A DNA stretch of 64,000 nt, taken from the NCBI GenBank assembly GCA_027627225.1, contig CM051025.1:55000681-55064680 (forward strand), in the 5' to 3' direction. Shown here piece by piece: positions 22,583-36,398 of the stretch. Both the position numbers and the translations under genes were made by a program. The notes beneath the pieces were generated by a model, which did no database searches, had not been told where the DNA came from, and was given only the letters and a program-made list of their open reading frames with translations. The DNA is from Congeria kusceri (Eukaryota; Mollusca; Bivalvia; Myida; Dreissenidae). How positions within the stretch are numbered: position 1 is the first letter of the stretch; each line of letters starts with the position of its first letter.

Positions 22583-22800
22583 AGGCGTATCGTTGGAAAA
22601 TCGGGCTTTAATGCACAGGCTGATCCGGAACGACACTTTCCGCTTTTATGGTTTTGTCTGTTTCAAGGAAGTCTCTTCTAAACATAAATCCACTGTAGGC
22701 AGAAAGTGTCGTCCCGTTTTACATGTGCGGACTACACAGACTAATCCGGGACGACACTTCACGCACATGCCTTAAGCCCGGGCTTCCCACGACACGCCTC
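22583..22800 (-). mobile_element. Palindromic MITE, internally shortened copy
   Basis: Terminal inverted repeats begin AGGCGTATCGTTGG (left) and end CCCACGACACGCCTC (right). The flanks ATACG and ATACT suggest a short target duplication. Internal blocks 'gacgacacttcacgcacatg' and 'aaatccactgtaggcagaaa' match the copy at 44063-44321 in reverse orientation, but one internal palindrome is partly deleted here. An open frame crosses it by chance. It has no coding capacity and would depend on a transposase elsewhere. Confidence 0.8.
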
Positions 22801-25384
22801 ATACTGTTTTGGAAATTCGAAAAGAACATTATTAGAGATCTACTCCCAAAGGGTCATGTTGACATTGTTTTGGAAATTAAAACTGACGTTAGCTTTAAAG
22901 AACGATATATATTATATAAAATACGGTACAAGGCTTGACCATTTTAGGTTTATTGAGATTAAAAGTAACTTAAAAGCAAAAAAGGCCATTTAATTAATGT
23001 TCACATTTGTAACTAAATGTCACTCTCTCAATTACATATCAAGAGCTTAGTTCGTAAGACTGTAGGATACGGAATGCAGAATTCGGTTTTGGAAGCAATA
23101 ATAATAACAAACTTCGTTTCATAACCATGCTCAAGACCTTGTTCCCGTTTGCAATATCGTAAACAAATGGTTTCATGGTGATACAGTTTTAGGGATAATG
23201 CACTTCAAAATCATACTACAGTCAGAGAATAGATATATGACATAATGTCATAATACTTGTAAACTATAGTTTAGTATGATTATACATTTATTTTGTAATT
23301 TTACAAGGAGTTTGAATAGCAATGTATATTAAATACATTGTTGCTGCTCTCCATGTTATGTTGTATCATCCTCCAAATAATAGTATTAAACGGATCCATG
23401 CAGCAGAAACTTCTCACATGGGGACATCATTATTATTTATTATAACCCGGAATCATTAACCTGACACTCATGAACTCATGATTAGCATAATTACGCGCTT
23501 GACTTATCTCCTATAGTTCTGCTCGGTTTTGTAGGTGAACGTTTTTCATGTATTTATTGATGCCATAAAGTCCCTACCATATTTCAGCAAAATACTCTTA
23601 CATCGATTTGACTGGATTTCGTTACGGAAACTAATTTATGTCCATAGTATCTTAGTTAACTAATCATGTAAATTATATAACGACTTCCAGGTTCATATCA
23701 TCACTTGATAAAAACACGAGGCCGATTAGCCAAGGGCAACAGTTACACATATCACCCATAAAACCAATGGACGACCTTTTAACCTTTCCGAAAACGTGTT
23801 TTATTGACTCACGTCATGATATTACCTAGATCTAACTAACTTTAAAAACATTTAGCGTCCGATTAAATTCTCTATACGTCTTTATTCACAATTGCATTTG
23901 TTCGAGTTTAACGTATTTTTAATTATATGACAATCTTGATTGTATATAATGAAAACAATACTTAGAATAATTTACACGACATAATACATTGTACTAAGTT
24001 GTAATCCTTTTGTGCCCATCATTCCTGCGCATGAACCACCGGGAAACATTCGAAAATAGTAAAACATGTATAATTCATCGGAAACAGTGGACAATAAAGC
24101 TTATTTATTTATATAGAGTGTTAGGTAATAAATTAAGATATTGGATGCCAACGTATACAGCAACATTATAGCAAACACATCTGAAATACGAATAGTAAAA
24201 ATATTATGATACAGTTAGGGAAAAGGAAAAGTAATTAATTGCAAACATAATATTATCATAAAAGTCACATTTACGTTTATCTTAAAATATAACAAAGTAT
24301 AACTTTGCGCAAAGGTACCCATTATTCATAAAAAATTCAGTCGTTTCAAACAGTATAGGCAGCGCGGTATTCCCTTTCACTTAAAATTATATGTTATTGT
24401 TACCAGGCGTTAAATACGTTATTGTTGATAGAAGTGCTACAAGATGTCAACTAATACCAGTGTGCATTCGGTGAAACATACCAGTTAGTTAAAAATGTAT
24501 TTGTCTAGCATTTGATATCTCCATGGATTACCTGATTTAAAATTCAGTTGATGAAAAACACAGAATTTGCGTGTGAGCACGACATTTCTTCTGAATTATT
24601 GTATGATATAAAATTCAATTATTTTGAAGATACGTCGGACAATAAAAAACATTTGTATAACAAACGTAACAGCTTAATGTCACTCATATTAGAATATATT
24701 CAAGGGATCTGTAGTCACATATTAATTCAGGAACCACATTACTTTATATGTAAATTTGTAGTTCGTTTAACTCTGGATAAACTCTACGTTCAACATTAAA
24801 ACGATAACTAAAACGCATCTTTTAGCATTGCATTACACACATGAGACAAATGTCCCCGATAATTTTATACATACATTTGGTTTGTAAATATAATAGGACA
24901 AAAATTGTTTATATTGAAACGGTATTATTTAAAAAAATATTTTATAGAGATTTATACAATAACCAACGATGCTAAAACAAAAACCACAATGATTTATTTT
25001 ATTTTAATTTTATTATAACATATGAATAAAGTAAAATACTTTTAATTAATACCATTACAAACGTTATATACACCATATTTGCAAAATAACAAGTTCACTT
25101 TTACTGAAATACATGTGTGAATTTGAACCTAAAGACAAACGCGAAAATAAGCTCCACAATACTTCAGACGACGTATGAACATTGTTATGCATTGCAAACA
25201 GTGATCGCTTCATGAAAATACATGTACATATTTATCTCTATCTGCATCAGCATGCGGGAAACCCATATAAACATCCTATGACCCTTTATTTCAGGTAAGG
25301 AATTACCACACAATGACTCGTAGCATGAGTAAAACAGCATGCTGAATGACAGTATTAAACTATAGATGATAGTGAGGTAATACA

Positions 25385-25512
25385 GTTCTTTTATCACGCT
25401 TCACAAACATAATTTCATCATTCAATAAACATAATGATCACGAATGCACAAAACATGCAACACATACTGTTTTGCGCACTTATCTAAATGTTTAATTGCA
25501 CTGTATACAACA
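25385..25512 (+). repeat. Duplicon family F1, copy 2 (partial)
   Basis: Has the later blocks of F1: 'tcacgcttcacaaacataat', 'cattcaataaacataatgat', 'actgttttgcgcacttat', then 'tttaattgcactgtatacaa'. Confidence 0.5.
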
Positions 25513-26619
25513 GTTATCATTAGTTTGCTGTTCAAATATGTTTTATCACTTGCACAGACGTATTTAATAAGCATAAATCAACTTCCCACCAGAGTATCTT
25601 TTGATAGTCCGGCAAGTAACACGCATCTAAATTCTGCTACAAGATAAATTTCTGCATCAACACCTTGGCTTTTACTGGTGTATATATATATTGTTTGATC
25701 CTTTCATCCACACGTGTCTGTTAGATGCACTGTTCTGTCCAGTTGATGTGTGTCTTTCTCCAAGAAATTGCATTCCACAGCGTTTTAAATAACAGTGAAA
25801 TTATAAGTTATCAGTTGTAATGAGTTAAATCATGTGTCTCTTTTAATTTGACAGCTATGAACAATAGTTTTGAGCACTAGTTGAAAAAATATTGTTAAAT
25901 GAAATGATTATAATCATAACCATAAATTATCTTCAACGCACCCACAATTTGCCATCAGGTAAGACAACAATTACCATTTCTGCACTCTGCACTGAAAGAT
26001 TTTACAAACACGTGATATTCAACAATATGACCGAAACACTATTTTAAATTTTCTTTCCATTAATGGTATTTGACTAGTTGTTGTTTTATTGTTTACATTT
26101 AAACACGACGAATTTAACCGAAGTTCCTCGTATTGTGCCACGATCATTTGCAAAGAAACAAAGCAAATGTTTATAAACAGTTTCCATGTAGAAACAGTGT
26201 TTTATTTGAAACAGTATCTAACAACCTGAAGCAGATTATGGCAGAAGTTTTAATAAGGACATAGAATAGGACTTTTCCTCGTGCATTTAAATTACTGTGT
26301 TACTTGTTCATTTTAAATTTGACCACTTTCACCTTTAGTTTGGCTTTAAGTGACACTTTTGCTTAAATCATAAGATAAGGACATGATAGCACTTATATTA
26401 TTAATTGTCTTGTATCTGTACATTGTACACAGTTACAGTTTTATCAGAATTTGACATTAGATGATAGCCACCGTAATCATTCAGAGAACAACATATCAAG
26501 TATTTCCCCATCATTCAGCTATTCATATCTACAAACTATATAGTATTTTAAGATACTAGATATGATTGCTTTACAATCATGTATTAACTAGTGCAACGTT
26601 GATAATTTGCATCTTTACA

Positions 26620-26780
26620 CCTAGTAATTGGTGTTTGTATAAGTCGGTAACAGGCTGTCAGGGCTGTATACGATTCAATTATTTAGAATAAATCTCATTA
26701 GCAAAGCCAATAAACACTAGTGTACCTCTGAAATTAGAGTGCAGAATTTGTAACACAATTCTACTTTTGCGCTAACGCAA
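26620..26780 (+). repeat. Duplicon family F4, copy 2
   Basis: Best-preserved F4 pair with 28183-28335. Shared blocks are 'ctcattagcaaagccaataa', 'tgtacctctgaaattagagt' and 'gcagaatttgtaacac'. Downstream similarity continues in patches ('ctgggaaaggtcagtggg' at about 26914 against 28690), so the duplicated unit is over 2 kb. Confidence 0.7.
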
Positions 26781-27164
26781 TTCACCTGTGATGGGTTAGT
26801 CGCTTGTTAAACTTGAATAGATGTATCTAAATTAATACATTATTTGCATGCGATAGATGGATTAGATTCTAAACATGCGATGCTTAAGCAAATGATACCA
26901 ATTCGTTTACCATTCTGGGAAAGGTCAGTGGGAACATAAAATGTTATGTAAAGCATTTTTTGAACACTAATACATATTTTATTTAAACAATTGCCATATA
27001 TTTTAGTTGAATACAAGTTTTATTATTCTTATGATACAATATTGCATATTAGTTTCCTTTAAAGGGGGTATGTATGATCTCATCAAATGTTCATACACAA
27101 AGTATGGAAGTAAAATAAAACCGAAATGCCATCGTGTTACCAATAGTTGAATGTTATACGCAAT

Positions 27165-27290
27165 AAACTTCCCATCTAGTCAAGAAATTAGACATTATTA
27201 CTTATAATTCATCACTGCACGTCGCAATATATAATGTGATTTTCTCTTGTGTTGCACGGCGTAAGATTGATAAGGCGAGACAATAAATCA
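27165..27290 (+). repeat. Duplicon family F5, copy 1
   Basis: Blocks: 'aagaaattagacattattac', 'aattcatcactgcacgtcgc', then 'ttgcacggcgtaagattgat' and 'aaggcgagacaata'. Copies follow at 29455-29622 and 31915-32022. Confidence 0.65.
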
Positions 27291-28182
27291 AAGTAACGTG
27301 ATGACACATATTATATGCAATGGATGGTACAACGTTTTTATAATAAATAATAAATGTTAATATCCCTCCATCCATGGCCAAGTTATAGTGTGGACAAGCA
27401 AAAAAGCCAAATTATAATCAAAGAACAATTACTCCCTGAGAACTGTCCAGACCGGAGCGGCCTGACAATATGCACATGTCCTCTTGGTGGGGATGCTGCA
27501 TATAATGTTTCATTAGATTCCAGGAGTTATTACATGAGATATCGCGCGGAAAGGAAAATATTCCATTAAAATGTATTATTGTCAATATAAAAAGGGCAAT
27601 AACTCCCTGTAAAATCAGCCGGTGTGAAGGTTGGCCGATTTTGCTTGTAGTATAGCATCGTGGGCTCTGGTAATTTATTGAAGGTCTGCCATATTTGTCG
27701 ACGAAGAAATAAGTACTTAGCTATAATGTAGTATAATATAAATAATTTTGGTATAGTCTTTGGGATTCTTGGCGTTATTGGAACTGGTAATTTTCTTTTT
27801 GCGGATTTGACCATGCTAGCAGAATTCATAACCCACAAGTAAACTTGGGTCGCTAGAAGAACTTTGATACCATATAGTTGATAATATAAATATAGGAATA
27901 ATAAAACTCCAGAGACATAATCAGGAGAGTAACCCTTACTACCATCCGCTGTTCCTTTAATGTAAATTTAATGATAAACCTTGTGCCAATCAGTAAGAAC
28001 AAAATGCTGTTTCAGTTAAAATTATTTGTATCACACTTCTAAACCGAAGGTCGGTTGACACGTTACGTTTACTTACCAAGCAGCCATTAGTATATTTTCA
28101 GACAGTATTTAAGTTTGCTTTGCAGTGATAATCTTGTAACCAGTTAATTGTAGATACTTTTCATCTTTGAATCTAGTACAAA

Positions 28183-28335
28183 CTAACTGGTGTTTCTAAA
28201 ACACGGTAACACGTTGCCATGACTATATACAAATCAATTAATTCAAAACAAAACTCATTAGCAAAGCCAATAAACACTGGTGTACCTCTGAAATTAGAGT
28301 GCAGACTTTTTAACACGATTCTATTTTTGCAATAA
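28183..28335 (+). repeat. Duplicon family F4, copy 3
   Basis: Near-identical to copy 2 over 'gcaaagccaataaacactgg' and 'tgtacctctgaaattagagt'. The upstream 'aactggtgtttctaaaacac' and 'ggtaacacgttgccatgact' blocks also align with copy 1. Confidence 0.7.
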
Positions 28336-29454
28336 CGCTATAAATCTGTGAAAATTATTAGATGTATATAAGTAAATCTTATTTTCATGCAATGTATGGA
28401 TTAGAATCTAAACATGTGATGCTTATGAAAATGCTACCATACTCGTTCACTTATCTAAAATACACAAAATAAATATTTCACGGGATTGATGGCCTTCAGT
28501 AAAACTACGTCGGAATAAAAGGCTGTTGTCTAATAATATATTATATTAATGTATTTGTGACGACAAACAATATCCCGAAATATTCTTTGACACGTGCACC
28601 GATGTGTTGAATGACATAGGCGGAAACACCAAACAACAGCAGGAACAATCATTAAATCAGTAAAATTATGTTCTTGCTATTTTCTAACGGTGATACTATT
28701 CTGAGAAAGGCCAGTGGGTTCATATAATGTTATGAAAAATATGTTTTGAAAAATAATAAATATTATAAAATTACCATATATCTTGGTCAAACTTGAAGCT
28801 TAGAATTCATCTGAAACATTATTGCAAATGTGTTTCCTTCAAACGGCATACGAGACAGAACGTCATCAATTTCGCCCGTTCATTACTGAAACGTGTCGCG
28901 CATAAAATAAAAAAATATATCTACCTCTCTACCTGAGGTCTGAAATACCTCATCCGCATACAAGCTATAACATGAACTATGAACGACATGGGTAACAAAA
29001 ACAAACATGCCATCCTTAATAAATCGACACCTGTATGTGCAATCGGTTGATATGACATTGAAAGGAAAACCGTACTATAATAAAACATTATTCCGATAAG
29101 GTCAACCTTAATATAATATATTATTTTCAAATATAAATACGCAGTCCTTAATTTTTCGAAATTAGAATGAGAACATTTCTATTTAATAGTAATTATGCTT
29201 GATGAAACATGTTTATACATCTTTTAAATAGAGATAGCGTAAATGTGTACTTCTCAGATTTTGTTTGTATGTTAGAGCTATACAAAATGTGAAGTTTGTA
29301 GTGTGCTTAGTTGAGAGTTGTGACGTTTGAAAGGAAATATTGATTATTGTTCTAATTATTATAACTGGAAAAAGGCCGTTGCGTTTCAATGAACAGGATG
29401 ATTTATCTTCGCAATGCTTGAAAAAAACACTTTATAAGAAATGCCATCATCCGA

Positions 29455-29622
29455 TCAATAGTTGGATCGTATACGCAATAAAATACAAAGGTGTTCCCTT
29501 TAACCTTCCCATTCAGCCCAGAAATTAGACATTTTTACTGATAATTCATCACAGCATGTCGTAATATATCCCTATATTTCCCTTGTTTTGCACCGCGTAA
29601 GATTGATAAGGCGCGACAATAA
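29455..29622 (+). repeat. Duplicon family F5, copy 2
   Basis: Blocks 'caatagttggatcgtatacg', 'cagaaattagacatttttac', 'ttcatcacagcatgtcgtaa' and 'gcgtaagattgataaggcgc' align with copy 1 at the same distance (about 1 kb) from F4. Confidence 0.65.
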
Positions 29623-30777
29623 TTGTTCGGGAGAAAAAGAACGATGGAAGTGAGGTTTATTTCAATGTAAATGGTAGAGGTAACAGGAACCAAAATATTA
29701 CACAAAATATGCCAATACTTGTTATAAATTTGGTAAACCGGGGAATATGTAGTCTATAGACATATAAACTATTTTTTACGATAACATGATTTGTGTCGTT
29801 AACATTTATTGCCAATTGCCATTCATGACATAAGAGCGTTCTGTAAACTATGAACTGAATAATTATGTAATGAACTTATTGAACATGAACATGAAACTAA
29901 GAATATGGTGAGCCCACATGCACATGTAAGCAAAGATGTATACATAATAAATATTATTTTCTTAAGTGTCAGTTTTGTACAAAGGTGTAAATCCTTAATG
30001 GAAAAATAATAATTCTAATGGAAACAATTTTGAGATAATGGCTGCCGCTGCGGTTTCGTGAATTAGCTAATTGCAAATCCGATTTTCAAAGAATCTCTTT
30101 AGTAATGGACTGCGTGTTATACGCACGTTGTGTGTAAGGGATTAGAACAAAGATTTACTTCTGATATACCATAGAGTTATTGCAATTCAGAAACCTTAAA
30201 CAAAGAATAAACTGAAAACGAGGCTTGATTAAACGTTTTGGTAAACAGCATTGTCTTTACCATATCATAAATAAAACATATATGGGATATGTCACGAGGG
30301 TTTGACACACAATAAGTAATTAACTCGTTGGCATTTTCCGGGTTTATACAGATATTTGTTAATCCTAGTTTTTTCTGACAGATTCTCCCATATAATCGTT
30401 TACAGAGTCACAAGAGCCCTATAAACAACATGTTAAACGTCAATTAGACCTTGCCATTAATCTTCCCCAAGAACATTACATAAATGACAATATCTCCATA
30501 TCAAATATATGGAGCTTTTTTTGGCGGTTTTTATGTGGGTGATAACAGTATGAGTTGTTTTGTTTTACAAACTACATTCCATTTGTATACAACCATGCTA
30601 ATATCACCATTCCTATCCACAATGGTTTATACAAACAACATTGTATGGTACTACTTTAAAGGATTTTGTCGTCAGTTTATGTACTTTCTTATATCTACTT
30701 CCTCTATGAAATGCAGCTATACAGATATACGATAGGCAATATATTAGCCTGCATGTAATTTCAGATGGGTATCAAAC

Positions 30778-30819
30778 GTACGTATGTGTTATCAGTAGTG
30801 TCATGGCGCTGATCTGCAA
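30778..30819 (+). repeat. Upstream twin of the 77-bp array's terminal segment
   Basis: A 42-bp stretch starting 'gtacgtatgtgttatcagta' and ending 'gtcatggcgctgatctgca' is repeated at 31711-31751, where it forms the end of the 77-bp array. The array seems to have expanded next to one of two short duplicated blocks. Confidence 0.75.
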
Positions 30820-31197
30820 CGGTGGGTTCTATCTTATATGATCATGCCTAAAGGATAGCGCAGTGAAGTCTCATTCAGTATGGGTGTTTTGTAAAACAAA
30901 TGCATTTCAGCATCAGGACCAGTTTACACTGTACGGCTACTATATTTGAGATGTTATATTATTCGGACTTTACAAATAAAAAAAGTAATTTATTTTATTT
31001 AAAAAAATAGTATGCTTTTAGCCAGGCATCGCAAATGCAAAGTATGTATGTATTCCAACGTATTTTAAACTTTGTATTGTATATAATGTATAGACAAATG
31101 AGAATGCGTGTCCACCTGTGTTTGACTTTTAATACCATCATGACTCATCTCGAGTCATCGTTTACGACAAACCGGTCATGCGTTTTATATAAAAACA

Positions 31198-31735
31198 AAA
31201 CCGTATGTATTAAGTTTGGACCAGTTCATGTGTAATGTATTATGTACCGCACGTATGTGTTATCAGTAATGTATAAACCGTAAGTATTAAGTGTGGACCA
31301 TAACATGTATAATGTATTTTGTACCGTTCGTATGTGTTATCAGTAGTATATAAACCGTATGTATTAAGTGTGAACCAGTTCATGTATAATGTATTATGCA
31401 CCGTACGTATGTGTTATCAGTAGTGTACAAACCGTATGTATTAAGTGTGAACCAGTTCATGTATAATGTATTATGTACGGTACGTATGTGTTATCAGTAG
31501 TGTATAAACCGTATGTATTAAGTGTAAACCAGTTCATGTATAATGTATTATGTACCGTACGTATGTGTTATCAGTAGTGTATACCCCGTATGTATTAAGT
31601 GTGAACTAGTTCATATATAATTTATTATGTACGGTACGTATGTGTTATCAGTAGTGTATAAACCGTATGTATTAAGTGTGAACCAGTTCATGTATAATGT
31701 ATTATGTACCGTACGTATGTGTTATCAGTAGTGTC
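31198..31735 (+). repeat. Minisatellite, 77-bp unit, about 7 copies
   Basis: Tandem units each containing 'ccgtatgtattaagtgtgaa', 'ccagttcatgtataatgtat' and 'gtacgtatgtgttatcagta'. The start points of the last block are 77 bp apart. The first two units are more diverged ('ttaagtttggacc', 'ggaccataacatg') than the inner ones, as expected for an array that grows internally. Confidence 0.85.
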
Positions 31736-31914
31736 ATGGCGCTGATCTGCAGCATCTTGAAACATCCACCTAGATGATCGGCTTACATATTAAACTGCAC
31801 TAGTCTCATTAAACGGTTCCTAGTTAAATTAACGTCGTCATTTGTAAAGGTTCATGTATGAGAAGAAAACAAAGGAAAAATAAATACACAAACTTGGTCA
31901 CAATATATATTCAG

Positions 31915-32022
31915 ACCAACCGGACAGAAAATTGGACATTGTTACTGATAATTTATCATTGCACATCTTATTCTGTCTTTGTATTTCTCTTGTTGCACGG
32001 CGTGAGATTGATTATTTTAGAG
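31915..32022 (+). repeat. Duplicon family F5, copy 3
   Basis: Blocks 'cagaaaattggacattgtta', 'ctgataatttatcattgcac' and 'tgttgcacggcgtgagattg' align with F5 copies 1 and 2. Confidence 0.6.
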
Positions 32023-32689
32023 AATATTCGTATGTAATTGCTAGACATCACATATTTATTATAAGTCAGTGTCAATAGGCCAAATGGTAGGCATTATAAA
32101 GAAATATTGTGTGTTTCTTATGCAAACTATCACAAACAGTGTTTAATATGCACAAACAATAGATTTGTATAAATGTGTTACTGGTTAAATGTTACTGATC
32201 AACGATAACGAAAAATGAAAATAGAAGCCTCTAGGGGCACGTTCGACATTACGACCTATTCTCGCTTAATAGTGTCTTTGCTGTCGATATCTATTTATGT
32301 ATCTATCAATTAAACTTCACTTCATTGTTTTCTTATTATAAAAATAGCAAAACTAGTTTCTAATTTACATATTATGCCAAAATAATTAACCTTAGACATC
32401 ACCGGCTCTTATATGCTTACTAATTATGGAAAAGAGGGTTCTACAATAAGCATACGTTCGTTTTCGATACGTTTGCAAATGATACTGTGCGTATTACATT
32501 TTTAATCAAATAGTTAAACACTTTCACGTTATGTAATGCATATTAGAAATATTGCGTATGCAGCTGTTACTTGTTACTTGCAGGTAATTTGAAAGAAATA
32601 TTTGAAATGGTAGCATGCAATTTTTGAAATAATTAGAGCGTTCTGATTTAATGTTTGATGAAGGGTCCAGTTTCAGTTTGATAAGCCAA

Positions 32690-32750
32690 CGGATAAACAC
32701 AGACGTGTATCTGATAAATCATTGCTTTGGTGTCAGTTTGTATGCCGGTT
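32690..32750 (+). repeat. Duplicon family F2, copy 4
   Basis: Reads 'ggataaacacagacgtgtat', then 'ctgataaatcattgctttgg', aligned with F2 copies 1-3. Confidence 0.5.
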
Positions 32751-32999
32751 TAAATTCTTCATGTAGAATTGCAAAAACCACTGGTAACAGGTTTGAGGCA
32801 ATGAGTGTCACTCTGTGACTGCGGTGTGGGACCTTCATTAACACCATTTGCAAGTTACAAAGCTTTTCACAATACACATGTATATGTCATAAATATTGAA
32901 GTACAATAAGACCGAAGACAATATGTAGAATGGAAAACGTGTTTGGTGCTTGAAGCGATGTTAGCATGAAATCGTAATTAAGAACGTTTATTTTAATTT

Positions 33000-35900
33000 T
33001 CAACTTGTTTTACTACATATTTAATGTCCATATATGTATACATTATTTAGGGATATGTATGCAAACAACAATTGGAACATGTCGACAACATCACACGAAC
33101 ATCATGTAGGCTTTTCGGCTGCGACCTATCAATTTGAATCAATCCCCTATCCGTACTAAGAAATTCTGATTGTCGCGAATGCCATTAACGGTTTTGAATC
33201 TCATAGTGCGCGGAAGACAAAGACGTGTTTTGACGCTCTTACAATAACATTATTGTAAACAAGGACTAATGTTGCTTCTAACCGTAAGAATGAGATTATT
33301 GCAGATTTTGGATATAAAGCAATACTATTTTCTTTCCAACAGTGTGAGATACATTAAATTTAATTCAAGAATCAAATAACCGATGTTTCATTACAGAAAA
33401 TTAATTGATAAACTTTGTAAGTATAGCACTTGTAGAATTACTCCAAAACACCACATCAAACGAATATTTATATAGGAAGAATTTAAAACATTTGTACAAT
33501 GGTTGCAAAAGTGAGCAAGCGCGTAGTGCAGTTTTTAGTAATAATAATAATGATATCATTTTACATATTTTGCTGGAAATAATATAAGACTATTTTTTAA
33601 GTACAATATATAAATGGTAGGAGAGTAATAACAGCTGTATATTGTATTTTATGTCCCACCCATGTTATTATACCAAACTCTTTGTAAATGCAAAACATAA
33701 ATATGTTTGCAAAAGCAAGTGTTTATAAAAAAAAAATAAGGATATATTCCACTTGCAATCATGGTTGTACTATTTTATATCAAAATATTTAAATATCATT
33801 GGACATTATTGGACATGAGCGTGGATTCAATCGATAAGTAAACACACAAGGTCAGGAACCTCTGACAATCCTTGTGAAACATCATCGTCATTAACTGTCA
33901 GATACGTATGAGTTCGTCAACAAATGTTGAAAAACTAACCTAATGATAAATGGATGGAGACATACAAATGTGACCTGTGTTGAAACTGTACAGAAAACTA
34001 ACTTTACTCATACATTTTGCGAATATTGAATTATCAAAAGATACCACGGGTTTTTGGGCAGTTTGTCCTCATATGCGGTGACTATAAACATAGCAAGTAA
34101 AACATATCGACATATCGACATAAACCTGATAATGCGAATACAACAATGAGCTACGTTCAAATGGAGAGTGGATTGTTTGCCTACGCAGAGTGGCAAAATT
34201 ACAATACAATGAGAAGTGTTCAATTAATAATAATTTATGTGTTATTGATCAGCGGTCATATTATTAAGCAGTTATTTTCTGCATGTTTGCTTATCAAATG
34301 GAACATGTGTTGAAGTCACCGCTTTGAATGACCACTATTTCGAGCAAAATATTTTATTTTATTCAGAAGTTAAGTATATGAAATTATATGTTATTGATAA
34401 TGTAGAAATGACCAAGTTATTGGATTCTGTGAATGACCAAGTTTAAACGTCGATTTACAATATAGCGGACAATGTCACATTTTTAGGGGTTTTCAATACT
34501 CATTACCAATGCCATATTTAACCTTAAACGATATGCAACAAAAACACGTAATATGCTCGTTTTCCGATTCGGGCACATGTCCTTTGTTGGTATTCAATAC
34601 TCATTACCTATATCGTATTAACCCTACGTGATATAAATAAATAAAACACGCCCAATTCGCGTTTTCCCATTCAGCATTGTTAACAATGAGTTGATAAATA
34701 GTTTCACTGATGATATAATAATGGTTGTCTATTGTTATATGTAATAGTGTTGCAATGAGTGATACTGTGTTGCTTAATTTGTGCAAAGAAAAACATTAGA
34801 TTTAAATATTAATGACATTTTTATGTCAATGGACATGTTATAGTTGTCGTATTTTCCATTTTGGTAAGTTTCCAAAATGTTTTTCAAAGTCATATATCAT
34901 ATATCAGTCATTCAAACACACACGTACTTTGCATACATTGTCTATAAAGTACCGATTATATAACTATCATGTGGGATTTTCCTGTTTGTTTCAATACATG
35001 TATTAATGGATAAATAGTAATCAAATGCATTACATTTAATGATCAATGGTCATGTCGATTAATAAGCACAGAACATCGTAAGTAAACAAACAGACAATTT
35101 GTTTCCCATATAAGGTTAAACACACACACGTTTCATATTTCTTTCATGTTTTAACTTTTATGTTGGAGAGTTGCTTTAAAACTTCCGATCGTTTAGGTTT
35201 ATTTGATTATTCAATACTTAAAGCTTGTTGGTGATGGACTTAACCGCGTGATCCAGTCAAAACTAAAGTTTAATGTAAAATCACAGGAAATAATGTGAAA
35301 CTATTATCAGCAGAACCATAGCACAATAATGGACCTGAAATTACAAGTTTTGCCTACAAATAATGTAATTTTGAATATCGTAGTTAACAACGACATAACA
35401 AAGCCACGTACAGTCAGGAGAAAGCCGAATATACCTGTACGTAAGCATAGTTGCAGGCGTACACAAATACTGGACACTCTTCAGGTTCGTGATCTCTTTC
35501 GTTTCACACAATTATAACATCTGAAGGTTGACAATTTCAAAACGTACTGACTTCACCTATACAATGTGTCGCGACAATGTTATTCGTTCTCTAATTGAAT
35601 GCAATCAACAGTTTTAAAATTTACTGAAAACATAATCAATAAGTGGTATGTTAAACTAACATGCACACATGTTTTCTCAAAATATTACTTTGTAAATATT
35701 AAAATAAGACGAACTATAAGTATTCAAATATTTATGAAATATCTGAGTTGCGATGGTTATAACTGCAAAAAGTGAACATATGTACTGTATATAGAAATAC
35801 ATTATTTTGTATAATTATGAAAATGACGTTCTCTTTTAAACTGATGGTCTAATTTTAGTTTTGTGCCAAGATTTACAAAAGATAAAACACTGCACGATTA

Positions 35901-36280
35901 ATCATCACAACACGATTTTATCGTTTTTAAACACTTCAAATTATATATCTAAAATAGACAACATAACACAGACATCATTATATTTTATTACATTCTTCTG
36001 TGCATTTTTTTTTTTAAACGTATTTATTTCAAACAAGAGTGCATTTACATATATTTGAAACATACAACATTTGTATACATACAAGTTTGATTTGGATAAG
36101 AACGAAAGACTTCGTCTTATAAAGTTCTTCTCCATAAAGGTTGTATTAAGTTGCATGTTTTCAAACGAACATAATTGGTTTACTAATAAATCTAATAAAA
36201 CGGAGATTAGTACGATAAGAAGTGAAAAAGTAATAAATAAAGAAAAAAATGACAAATATTAGATTAGGAAGAAATGTTTA
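33000..36280. other. Gene-free AT-rich stretch
   Basis: No coding region, RNA gene or recognisable mobile element was seen on either strand. Open frames are short, overlap each other on both strands and have strongly AT-biased codons. Confidence 0.6.
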
Positions 36281-36398
36281 ACATAGATACATGTACAAGT
36301 AGACAGCAATATGATACATTAGTAAATTATATATAACTTATACATGTGGGAAATGACTTAGTAAGAAAAGGAAGTTAGAGAGAAGTTCTGAAGCAAAG

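Noticed and set aside
22314..22938. Overlapping open frames, one of 153 codons, on the plus strand
   Set aside because: Most of the length is the MITE at 22583-22800, whose GC-rich palindromes lack stops by chance. There is no family resemblance and the upstream part is AT-rich noise.
30778..31751. CRISPR-like array
   Set aside because: The 77-bp units are contiguous tandem repeats without unique spacers, and the context is eukaryotic.
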